Assembly: GCF_040215725.1 (NCBI RefSeq)
Contig: NZ_CP157968.1
Coordinates: 1,178,001-1,242,000 of the forward strand
Direction of reading: 5' to 3'
Origin: Rhizobium sp. ZPR4
Lineage (GTDB): Bacteria; Pseudomonadota; Alphaproteobacteria; Rhizobiales; Rhizobiaceae
Length of the DNA stretch: 64,000 bases
The first letter of the stretch is position 1, and every line of letters starts with the position of its first letter. This document shows, piece by piece, positions 43,157 through 51,039 of this stretch. The notes under the pieces are model-generated. The model was not told where the DNA came from. It did no database searches and saw only the letters and a program-made list of their open reading frames with translations. The translations under genes and the position numbers were made by a program.

Positions 43157-44042
43157 TCCATGCACGGTTGAGCCCTCCAGCAAGGAGAGCGGCGAAGCGT
43201 TCCGCCGCCGGCAGCGCGCCATAGGGATTGATCGAGCCGAGCATGAGGACGCGACTCTGCCGCACGGGGGGAAGCGCGTTCCAGAAAGTGCTTTGCTGGA
43301 GCTCCGCCAAGGCTTCGGCCGGATGCGGCGGGATGAGAACGATCCATGCATCCGGCATGGCGGCGAGCCGTTCGATGCCGACCGGCGCGGTCGCAGAATA
43401 GCTTGTCAGATCCGGCCAGGCGTTGGTCAGGCCGGTGCGGGTCAGAACTTCCCCGAACATGCTATCGGAACCGAAGACGCGAAAATGCCGGGCGTCGCCC
43501 AGATTGATCGGCAGGATCGGGCGTTGATCGCCCTTGCTGAAACTGGTGCGATAGGTCTCCAGCTTTTCGCGCGTGGCATCGACGAGAACGCGGCCGGCCG
43601 TAAGTCCGAGCCGCTCACCGATCGCAAGTGTTGCCTGCTCGGAAAGCTGGTAGGGGCTCGCTCCGGGCTGATAAATGGCATGGCTCTCGACCGGCGCGAT
43701 CAGCCGCATACGATCGTCGGCCCAGGCGTAGAAATTGGAATTGAAGATCAGATCCGGCCTGGCGGAATAAAGGACTTCGAAATTCGGCGTGCCTCGCAGT
43801 CCGAGATCGGCAACGCCCGCCGGAATGACGGGGGTGACGGCAACGTCTCGGAATTGCAGCAGTTCGGTACCGGCAACCACGTTGGCGCCGATTGCCAGAA
43901 GGGTTTCCAGGATGGCCCAGTCGAGCGTCGCCACACGCAGGCTCGTCGCCGCGCGCGCCGGCGTCAGGCTGGCGATCGCGCCGGCACCCGCCATGGCGAG
44001 GAGCCGTCGACGCGACAGCCCATGAGCGTTTCCTGCCGTCAT
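43149..44042 (-). CDS. fhuD: ferric-hydroxamate binding protein, Tat leader
   Basis: The protein has 297 residues, start ATG 44042 chosen because a twin-arginine leader begins there (AHGLSRRRLLAMAGAGAIASLTPARAA). No good ribosome site is seen, and the frame is open upstream to 44201, so the start is less certain. The periplasmic-binding fold of FhuD/BtuF is shown by RVATLDWAILETLLAIGANVVAG, DLIFNSNFYAW and GSINPYGALPAAERFAALL. It delivers ferric hydroxamates to FhuB. An AGTAT/ATACT dyad at 44215-44230 lies upstream. Confidence 0.9.
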   Translation of the reverse strand: MTAGNAHGLSRRRLLAMAGAGAIASLTPARAATSLRVATLDWAILETLLAIGANVVAGTELLQFRDVAVTPVIPAGVADLGLRGTPNFEVLYSARPDLIFNSNFYAWADDRMRLIAPVESHAIYQPGASPYQLSEQATLAIGERLGLTAGRVLVDATREKLETYRTSFSKGDQRPILPINLGDARHFRVFGSDSMFGEVLTRTGLTNAWPDLTSYSATAPVGIERLAAMPDAWIVLIPPHPAEALAELQQSTFWNALPPVRQSRVLMLGSINPYGALPAAERFAALLAGGLNRAWND

Positions 44043-44234
44043 GAGAGATCGCTGACCGGGCTGCGGCACTGTGACCAGGCAAGCATCCCCGCGGCGACGC
44101 GGTAAATTCTCTGCTGCCGCTGCGTCGTCATGCGTAAGCGCTGCCTTCGATTTGAAACGAGTTCGAGGATTGCCTTGCGGCAATCCCCGGCTCTTTGCCA
44201 TGATCGAGAATGAAAGTATACCTTAATACTCAAC

Positions 44235-46421
44235 TTACCACTTCTTGCTCAGCTTGAAGGTGATGGTTCTCGCTTCGCCGTAGCCGCAGACATTCTCGCC
44301 AGCGCAACCCGAGACATATTCCTTGTCGAACAGGTTCGAGACGTTGAGTGCAGCACCCCAGCCCTTCTTCTCGTAGCGGATACCCGCATCGAAAAGCGTT
44401 GCCGAAGGTACGCGCAGTGTATTGGCCTGGTCTGCCCAAGACTTGCCCTGGTAGCGGACGCCGGCGCCGATGCTGAGCCCTTCGAGCGCATCGCTGGTAA
44501 AGGCATAGTCGAGCCACAGGGATGCGGTGGAATTCGGCACCAGATAGGGCGAGTTGCCGATAATGGAGGAGTCGAGGTCCTTGGTGATCGTGAGGTCAGT
44601 GTAGGAATAGGAGCCGAGCAGCTTCCAATTGTCGTCGAGATTGACCTTGCCTTCGAATTCGACACCGCGCGAACGGACCTCACCGACCTGGCGTTGCAGG
44701 AAGGTGACAGGATCGGTCAGCGCCATGTTCTTGCGGTCGATCTGGAAGACGGACGCCGTGAACAGGCCGTCGATGAAGTCGGGCTCATACTTGATGCCAG
44801 CTTCATACTGTTCACCCTTTTCCGGTGTCAGGCCACCGCCGCTGACGCTGGTGCCGATCAGAGGATTGAAGAAGGTGCCGGCGCTGATGTAGGGCGTGAT
44901 ACCGTTGGAAAACTCATAGGCCAGACCTGCCCGGCCGCTCGGCGCGTTTTCGTTCGACTTGTAGCTCGTGCCGACCTTCGAATCGGAATTGGTATCGACG
45001 AAATCGTAACGGCCGTTGAGCGTCACCAGCCAGCCGTCGCCGAAGCGCATCTGGTCCTGCGTGTAGATGCCGAGCTGCTGCTGCGTCATGACCTGATTGA
45101 GGTAGACGAAATTGGTCCCCTGCGACGTGCCATAGACCGGGTTGGTGGCGCTGATCGGATTGGAGCCGCAGCAGGCCTGGATCTGGTCGAGGCGATAGAT
45201 CGAATAATCGGTGCCTATCAGGAAATCATGGCTGATCGGGCCGGTGTCGAACTTGTTTTCCGCGCGAGTATCGACCGAGAACGTATCGACCTTCGAACGC
45301 TCGAAGAAGCCGATGCGGTTCAGCATGTAATTCGGGTCATCGTAAGACGGGCTGAGCGGATTGCCGTCGACATAACCGTTCAGATACGGGCCTTCCTCGC
45401 GCTTGTAGAGGTGGCCGTAGCGCGCGTTCTGCGACACGGTCCAGCCGCCGTCGAAATCATGCGAGAATTCGTAACCCAGCATCTGCTGCGCATATTTGAG
45501 ATTGTCGATACTGCGTTCGCCATAGAAGGCATCGCGCTTGATCTTGCCGAAAGGCGCATCGACGACGGTACCGACATAGGGGAAGAAGCCGTTGCCGCTG
45601 TGGATCTCGTCGAGGCCGCTTAGCATGCCGAAGACGGTCAGCTTGGTGGATTCATCCGGCGAAATGGTGACCTGCGGCATGATGAAGCCACGCAGATCAT
45701 GGGTGCCGTCGCTATAGGTGTCGCCGCCGGCGATCTTGCCTGTCAGGCGGTAGCGATAGACGCCGTCGGCCGAAAGCTTGTCGGAAAAATCGAAACCGAC
45801 GAAGGCATTGCCGAGATTGTTGATGCCGATCTCGGTCGAATATTGGGGGGTGTCGGTTGGCTCCTTGCGGACCATGTTGACGAGGCCGCCCGGATTGGCG
45901 CCGCCGTAAAGCACGGAAGAGGGGCCTTTCAGCACTTCAACGCGTTCGAGCATGTAAGGATCGATCTGGAAGCCGCCGAAACCGTAGCTGTAGAGCGTCA
46001 GGCCGTTCATGAAGACGCCGCTCTGCGTCGCGTCGAAGCCGCGAATGTAGAACCAGTCGGTATCGCCGTCATTGCCGAAGGGCTGCGCGGTGACGCCGGG
46101 CGTATAGCGCAGAGCCTCGTCCACCTTGTTGGTGATGCCGCGATCCTGCATTTCCTGCTGACCGACGACGGAGACCGACTGCGGCACCTCCGTGATCGGC
46201 GTGTCGGATTTCGAGCCCGACGTGGTCTTCCTGGCGACATAGCCCTTGACCGGCGCCGTGCCGCTATCTTCGCTTTTCTGCTGCGACCCCTGGATGACCA
46301 ATGGCTGCAGCTCGGTCGGCGTTTCCTGTGCCATGACCTGAGAGCCCGCCAGCAGCGCGATAATGGCTACGCCCGTCGCCATGAGCCGCGCTCGCGATAC
46401 GTCCTGCTTCAATCCCTGCAT
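44235..46421 (-). CDS. TonB-dependent ferric siderophore receptor, FhuA-like
   Basis: The protein has 728 residues with a signal peptide (MATGVAIIALLAGSQVMAQE). The plug domain spans residues about 70-180 (TPITEVPQSVSVVGQQEMQDRG, TPGVTAQPFGNDG, RGFDATQSGVFMNGL, ERVEVLKGPSSVLYGGANPGGLVN). A long beta-barrel follows, ending with the terminal aromatic motif TITFKLSKKW. PLVIQGSQQ near the N-terminus is a possible TonB box. The receptor class (GPSSVLYGGANPGG) is that of hydroxamate receptors such as FhuA, which suits the downstream fhuDB genes. A RirA-like box lies 63-77 bp before the ATG. Confidence 0.94.
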   Translation of the reverse strand: MQGLKQDVSRARLMATGVAIIALLAGSQVMAQETPTELQPLVIQGSQQKSEDSGTAPVKGYVARKTTSGSKSDTPITEVPQSVSVVGQQEMQDRGITNKVDEALRYTPGVTAQPFGNDGDTDWFYIRGFDATQSGVFMNGLTLYSYGFGGFQIDPYMLERVEVLKGPSSVLYGGANPGGLVNMVRKEPTDTPQYSTEIGINNLGNAFVGFDFSDKLSADGVYRYRLTGKIAGGDTYSDGTHDLRGFIMPQVTISPDESTKLTVFGMLSGLDEIHSGNGFFPYVGTVVDAPFGKIKRDAFYGERSIDNLKYAQQMLGYEFSHDFDGGWTVSQNARYGHLYKREEGPYLNGYVDGNPLSPSYDDPNYMLNRIGFFERSKVDTFSVDTRAENKFDTGPISHDFLIGTDYSIYRLDQIQACCGSNPISATNPVYGTSQGTNFVYLNQVMTQQQLGIYTQDQMRFGDGWLVTLNGRYDFVDTNSDSKVGTSYKSNENAPSGRAGLAYEFSNGITPYISAGTFFNPLIGTSVSGGGLTPEKGEQYEAGIKYEPDFIDGLFTASVFQIDRKNMALTDPVTFLQRQVGEVRSRGVEFEGKVNLDDNWKLLGSYSYTDLTITKDLDSSIIGNSPYLVPNSTASLWLDYAFTSDALEGLSIGAGVRYQGKSWADQANTLRVPSATLFDAGIRYEKKGWGAALNVSNLFDKEYVSGCAGENVCGYGEARTITFKLSKKW

Positions 46422-46483
46422 TTCCGTTATTTGTCCCGAATTCTTGCGCCCGTTCGGCCGTGTCAGCCGATCCCTCGATAAGA

Positions 46484-46498
46484 TGAGTAGTTAACTCA
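46484..46498. promoter_or_regulatory. RirA-type iron-responsive (IRO) box
   Basis: TGAGTAGTTAACTCA matches TGA-N9-TCA exactly and is a dyad with TGAGT/ACTCA arms. It lies in the 169-bp gap just upstream of the TonB receptor gene, where RirA repression is usual in rhizobia. Confidence 0.7.
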
Positions 46499-46590
46499 TA
46501 TTTACAGATGCGGCTTGTCTGTCACGGGGGAATTTGAATGTTTTTGGGCAATTCTCCGCAAAGCGTACAATTACTCGCGGACTGTGGCTT

Positions 46591-47475
46591 TCAGGCAAGC
46601 CTGCTGCGCTTCCAGCTGGCCGGCGCGGCGCCGACATTCTTGCGGAAAACGCGGGTGAAATGCGCCTGATCGGCAAAGCCTGTTTCGACGGCGACTGTTG
46701 TCAGCGGCATCTCAGTGTTCAGCAGCAGCTGCTTGGCCCGTTCGAGCCTGGCCTGCGTCTGCCATTGATGCGGCGGCAGGCCGGTCGAGGCCTTGAAGGC
46801 GTGGCTGAAATGCGATTGCGAGAGGCCGGTCAGCATGGCCAGTTCCTCCAGCCGAATGGCGCGCGTGCAGTGCTCTTCGATATAGTCGACCGCGCGCCGC
46901 AGCTGCCAGCTGGCCAGGCCGCTGCGCTTGCGGGGCGGGGTTCCCCGTAGTTGCAGTACATCGATCAACAGCGAAAGCGTCAGGCCGTCGCCATAGAGAT
47001 CGTGCAGCGGCTCGGGGGTTTCGCATTCGGCCGCGATGAGCTCGGCAAGCGCCATCACACGCTGGTCGTTGAAATGCAGCTGCGGCCGGTCAAGCTGTGC
47101 CGGATCGATGTTTTCCATCAGGCGCTGGCTGATGATTTCTGCATCGAAGTGAATATCGAGGTGGCGTACGAACTCGACGCCCGCCATGTCGACCCAGAGC
47201 TCCATGCCGGCGGGGATATAGGAGATGCGACCGCTGTCGTAATCCCGCAGCTGGCCCTGTGCACGAGGCGAGGGTCGGACATTGGTCGTGCCTGCGCCAC
47301 GCTGCTCCAGAAGAATGAACAGGCGCGGATCGCGCGCCACATAGTATCCGCCGGCCTGCGCCGCACAATTGACGTTCCAGATATCGGCAACCATCCCGTT
47401 CCAATAGCGGCGATGCATGCCGCCGATGACGGAAAAGCCTCCGATCTTGTTCTGCATTCTCGGCTGAAACGTCAT
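46591..47475 (-). CDS. AraC-family regulator of the siderophore receptor
   Basis: The 294-residue protein has a beta-rich N-terminal ligand domain (GRISYIPAGMELWVDMAGVEFVRHLDIHFDAEI). A C-terminal AraC double HTH follows at about residues 190-290 (IRLEELAMLTGLSQSHFSHAFKASTGLPPHQWQTQARLERAKQLL, MPLTTVAVETGFADQAHFTRVFRKNVGAAPASWKR). It precedes the TonB receptor gene on the same strand. This is the arrangement of siderophore-sensing activators such as RhrA. A TATAAT box at 47530-47535 (minus strand) with TTGCCA 15 bp upstream may be its promoter. It is inferred to activate the receptor and fhu genes when the ferric siderophore is present. Confidence 0.9.
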   Translation of the reverse strand: MTFQPRMQNKIGGFSVIGGMHRRYWNGMVADIWNVNCAAQAGGYYVARDPRLFILLEQRGAGTTNVRPSPRAQGQLRDYDSGRISYIPAGMELWVDMAGVEFVRHLDIHFDAEIISQRLMENIDPAQLDRPQLHFNDQRVMALAELIAAECETPEPLHDLYGDGLTLSLLIDVLQLRGTPPRKRSGLASWQLRRAVDYIEEHCTRAIRLEELAMLTGLSQSHFSHAFKASTGLPPHQWQTQARLERAKQLLLNTEMPLTTVAVETGFADQAHFTRVFRKNVGAAPASWKRSRLA

Positions 47476-47690
47476 TTGCTGCTTCCGGTATCGCTCCCGC
47501 GCAATAATCCTTCAAATTAAACTCAAGTTATTATAGCAACGCTGCGAAGATGGCAATCATGAGCTTGTGATGTGAGGCGGCGTCTGTGGGTCGTTTCGAC
47601 CGGAGCCTGGAACAACGCGCCGAATTGGCGATTGTACTTGCTGAACGGCAAGCCTCTCGCATCGTTTTGCGCTTGTCGGAACAACGCAAG

Positions 47691-47719
47691 CTTGAAATTT
47701 CGCTCATCTTCCGCCACCT
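47691..47719 (+). promoter_or_regulatory. RpoH (sigma-32)-like promoter of htpG
   Basis: CTTGAA at 47691-47696, a 17-bp spacer and CCACCT at 47714-47719 resemble the rhizobial heat-shock consensus CTTGAA/CCANAT with one mismatch. It lies about 42 bp before the htpG start. Confidence 0.5.
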
Positions 47720-47760
47720 GTTCGGCGCGACTTTTGTTATTCCCAGGAGACTAGACGCTT

Positions 47761-49650
47761 ATGACGACCACCACCGCAGAAAATACCGCCGAGAGCCACG
47801 TTTTCGAGGCCGACGTTGCCCGCCTTCTGCACATGATGGTTCACTCGGTTTATTCGGATAAGGATGTGTTTCTGCGCGAGCTGATCTCGAACGCGGCCGA
47901 TGCCTGCGAGAAGCTCCGCTACGAGGCGATCGCCCACCCCGGCCTGCTCGCCAACGATCCGGATAGCCGCATCCTGCTGACGCTCGACGCTGATGGCGGC
48001 AAGCTCATCGTGGAGGACAACGGCATCGGCATGAGCCGTAACGAGATGATCGAGGCGCTCGGCACGATCGCCCGCTCCGGCACGCGCGCCTTTATGGAGC
48101 GTATCGAGGCCAACAAGCAGGGCGAGGGCGCGCAGCTGATCGGCCAGTTCGGCGTTGGCTTCTATTCCTGCTTTATGGTTGCAGACCGTGTCGATGTCGT
48201 CTCGCGCCGAGCCGGTGCTGAAGATGCCTGGCTCTGGTCTTCCGACGGCAAGGGCGGCTATAGCGTCGCGCCCGTCGACGTGAGCGAAGCGCCGGCGCGC
48301 GGCACCCGTATCACGCTGCATCTGATGGAGGATGCCAAGAGCTACGCGTCGCGCTGGACCGTGGAGCGCATCGTCAAGGAACAGTCGGGCCATGTGCCGG
48401 TGCCGATCAAGATCGCCGAAAAACCCGGCGAGGAGGCAACGCAGCTCACCGACGGCACCGCGCTCTGGACGAAATCGAAGAACGACATCACGGCCGAGGA
48501 ATATACCGATTTCTATCGCGGCGTTTCGGGCCAATATGACGAGCCGGCGCTGACGGTGCATTTCCGCGCCGAGGGCCGTCACGAATATTCCGCGCTTGCC
48601 TTCGTGCCCGGTTCGCAGCCCTTCGATCTCTTCGACCCGGATCGCAAGGGCCGCATGAAGCTCTATGTGAAGCGCGTCTTTATCACCGACGAGGCGGAAT
48701 TGTTGCCGCGTTATCTCCGCTTCGTGCGCGGCCTCGTCGACACGTCCGACCTGCCGCTCAACGTCTCGCGCGAGATGATCCAGGAAAGCCCGATCCTGAC
48801 GGCGATCCGCAAGGGTGTCACCAACCGTATCCTCACGGCGATCGAGAGGCAGGCCGAAAGCGATCACGACGCCTTCCTGAAGATCTGGGAGAATTTCGGC
48901 AGCCTCATCAAGGAGGGTCTCTACGAGGACTTCGAGCGCCGCTCGCAGCTTCTGGCATTGTCGCGCTTCCGCACGACCACTTCGGGAGATGGCTATCGCT
49001 CGCTTGCCGACTACGTTAGGGATGCCAAGGAAGGCCAGCAATCGATCTATTATCTCGTCGGCGGCAGCCTGGAGCAGCTGAAGGCCTCGCCACAGCTCGA
49101 AGGTTTCCGTGCTCGCGGCATCGAAGTTCTGTTGCTGACCGATTCCGTCGACAGCTTCTGGGTGACGAATGCGCCGGAATTCGAGGGCAAGAGCTTCAAG
49201 TCGATCACCCAAGGCTCTGCCGATCTCGCGCAGTTCAAGAAGCAGGATGAAGGCAAGCCGGAAAGCGAAAGCGCGCCCGCCGACGTGCAGGCATTCCTCG
49301 ATTATGCCAAGCAGAAGCTAGCCGATGAGGTCTCCGATGTGCGCGCATCCGATCGCCTGATCGAAAGCGCCGTATGCCTCGTTGCTTCCGAGCAGGGCTA
49401 TGACCGGCAGCTTGAAAAGATCCTGCAGGGAGCTGGCCGCCTGCAGTCCGGCGCCAAGCCGATCCTTGAAATCAACATGGACCATCCCGTCGTCAAGGCC
49501 ATCGCCGCCAAGGCAGATGCACCATCCTTGCGTGATGATGCAGCCTTCCTCCTGCTCGATCAGGCCCGAGTTCTCGACGGCGACAAGCCGGCCGACCCAC
49601 GCGCCTTTGCCGAGCGACTGGCGCGGCTGATGGAAAAGGCGCTGCAGTAA
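47761..49650 (+). CDS. htpG: Hsp90 family molecular chaperone
   Basis: The protein has 629 residues, full length for HtpG. The ATP-binding N-domain shows VFLRELISNAADACEKLRYEA, EDNGIGMSRNEMIEALGTIARSGTRAF and GQFGVGFYSCFMV. The middle domain has LYVKRVFITDEAELLPRYLRFVRGLVDTSDLPLNVSREMIQE, which is diagnostic for Hsp90. The C-terminal dimerisation region is present, without the eukaryotic MEEVD tail. AGGAG precedes the ATG. It acts as a cytoplasmic ATP-driven chaperone, probably heat-induced given the promoter-like sequence upstream. It stands alone. Confidence 0.97.
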   Translation: MTTTTAENTAESHVFEADVARLLHMMVHSVYSDKDVFLRELISNAADACEKLRYEAIAHPGLLANDPDSRILLTLDADGGKLIVEDNGIGMSRNEMIEALGTIARSGTRAFMERIEANKQGEGAQLIGQFGVGFYSCFMVADRVDVVSRRAGAEDAWLWSSDGKGGYSVAPVDVSEAPARGTRITLHLMEDAKSYASRWTVERIVKEQSGHVPVPIKIAEKPGEEATQLTDGTALWTKSKNDITAEEYTDFYRGVSGQYDEPALTVHFRAEGRHEYSALAFVPGSQPFDLFDPDRKGRMKLYVKRVFITDEAELLPRYLRFVRGLVDTSDLPLNVSREMIQESPILTAIRKGVTNRILTAIERQAESDHDAFLKIWENFGSLIKEGLYEDFERRSQLLALSRFRTTTSGDGYRSLADYVRDAKEGQQSIYYLVGGSLEQLKASPQLEGFRARGIEVLLLTDSVDSFWVTNAPEFEGKSFKSITQGSADLAQFKKQDEGKPESESAPADVQAFLDYAKQKLADEVSDVRASDRLIESAVCLVASEQGYDRQLEKILQGAGRLQSGAKPILEINMDHPVVKAIAAKADAPSLRDDAAFLLLDQARVLDGDKPADPRAFAERLARLMEKALQ

Positions 49651-49659
49651 TCCCAAGGA

Positions 49660-49691
49660 GATCGGCACGGTTCGAAACAGCCGTGCCGATC
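49660..49691 (+). terminator. hairpin after htpG
   Basis: GATCGGCACGG, a ten-base loop and CCGTGCCGATC form a perfect 11-bp stem starting 10 bp after the stop. No T run follows, so termination may be weak or the hairpin may protect the 3' end. Confidence 0.6.
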
Positions 49692-49930
49692 CGCTTCGCA
49701 GAGGATTACGATAGCGTTCAATTTTTTGCGGCTCAAAAACTTGTCTGCAATTATCATCTTTTCGTTGCGAGATGAGAACTCTTCTTCTATAGAGGACGCA
49801 GATTGGCCGGATATAGTTCGGCCACGTAAGCGTTAACGTCACTCAACGCGTATGATCGAACGGCTCTGCGGCTTCGGTCTGCGCGACTGTGTCCTGCGGA
49901 TCGAGATCGAAGCGCCTCGAAAGGACACTC

Positions 49931-50704
49931 ATGGATACCCCCCAAGCTTCCACCCCGGCCGTCTCCGCACCAAAGATCGAGCGTGTGCGCCACGAACTGA
50001 AGCGGCGCTCTCTCACTGTAACGGCCATCGACAGGATTACGCCCCGCATGCTGCGTATCCGGCTGGCCGGCGAAGATCTCGCCGATTTCGTCAGCCTGGC
50101 GCCCGACGACCACATCAAGGTTTTGGTGCCGGGTGTCGGCGAGGAGATGGAGCGGCGCGACTATACGCCTCGCCGATACGACACAAAGGCGCGAACGCTC
50201 GTCATCGATTTTGCCGTCCACGAGGCAGGACCGGCCACGCAATGGGCGCTCGACGCTTCGGTTGGCAACAGACTGGAGATCGGTGGTCCCCGCGGTTCGG
50301 CCGTTGTCTCCGCCGATATCGAGAATTGGCTGTTGATCGGCGATGAAACGGCATTGCCCGCAATCGGTCGCCGGATAGAAGAGGCGCGTGCAGGTGCGCG
50401 CATAACAGCCATCGCCGCGGTTGCCGATGTTCATGAGCGACAGACCTTTCAAACCGACGCGCGGCTCGATATGCGATGGGCGTATCGACCTCTTTCGGAG
50501 GCAACCGATCCGTCCGCGTTGATGAAAATTCTTCAGTCCGTCGATCTGCAGCCTGGCACTTTCGTCTGGGTAGCGGCCGAGGCTTCCGTCACGCGCGCCT
50601 TGCGGTCCTACCTCGTCGAGGAGCGTGGCTATCCGCTAAGCTGGATCAAGGCATCCGGCTATTGGGTCAAGGGTAGGGCGGACACGACCGAGAAATTCGA
50701 TTGA
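49931..50704 (+). CDS. siderophore-interacting protein (FAD ferric reductase)
   Basis: The protein has 257 residues from ATG 49931, with AAGGA upstream; 14 upstream in-frame codons are not needed. ViuB/SIP features are ITPRMLRIRLAGEDLADF, RRDYTPRRYDTKARTLVIDFAVHEAG (flavin-binding RxYT), GGPRGSAVV, and WLLIGDETALPAIGRRIEE, with a C-terminal SIP segment SWIKASGYWVKG. It resembles the reductase domain at 40113-41168 but lacks the DUF2218 part. It has no transport genes next to it. It probably reduces ferric siderophores in the cytoplasm using NAD(P)H. Confidence 0.93.
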   Translation: MDTPQASTPAVSAPKIERVRHELKRRSLTVTAIDRITPRMLRIRLAGEDLADFVSLAPDDHIKVLVPGVGEEMERRDYTPRRYDTKARTLVIDFAVHEAGPATQWALDASVGNRLEIGGPRGSAVVSADIENWLLIGDETALPAIGRRIEEARAGARITAIAAVADVHERQTFQTDARLDMRWAYRPLSEATDPSALMKILQSVDLQPGTFVWVAAEASVTRALRSYLVEERGYPLSWIKASGYWVKGRADTTEKFD

Positions 50705-51039
50705 ACGTGGGACGCGGGCGGCAAGATGCCGCCTGTTCGTCCTAAAGTGATGGGTCAGGCATCTTGCCGGAACAGGCTGCCGCCCCATTTCATGGCGCAA
50801 TTGTCCCGTAAGTGGACAAGGCGTTCCGCGATAAGGTTGGGTTCACCGAAACTGCATTCTGGATAGATTTCGACTTCCTAAATTGCATGGGATCGTCGAA
50901 GGTTAGGCGTGAAGCGGGAACGGTGGCGGAGGCCATAGGCGATCGCTTCGCAGGTCCATGGCGCCGAGCGGGAGGCGGTGCTTTGGGCGTCATGTAAATC
51001 CTGCCGTACGCGACGGCCAATGTTGAGGATCGACGCAAG
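50705..51039. other. intergenic region with a hairpin
   Basis: This 335-bp stretch has no credible gene. A 7-bp hairpin GGCGGCA/TGCCGCC with a three-base loop at 50717-50733 lies 13 bp after the siderophore-interacting gene and may end its transcript. The promoter for the type I secretion genes should lie in the second half, but I see no clear boxes. Confidence 0.5.

Noticed and set aside
44215..44230. AGTAT-N6-ATACT dyad upstream of fhuD as an iron box
   Set aside because: It does not match TGA-N9-TCA (RirA), and I cannot tie it to Irr or Fur motifs. It is only noted with fhuD.
47737..49212. Long open frame on the minus strand opposite htpG
   Set aside because: htpG on the plus strand is unmistakable. 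The opposite frame is low-complexity and rich in Arg, Asp and His, as expected of a mirror frame.
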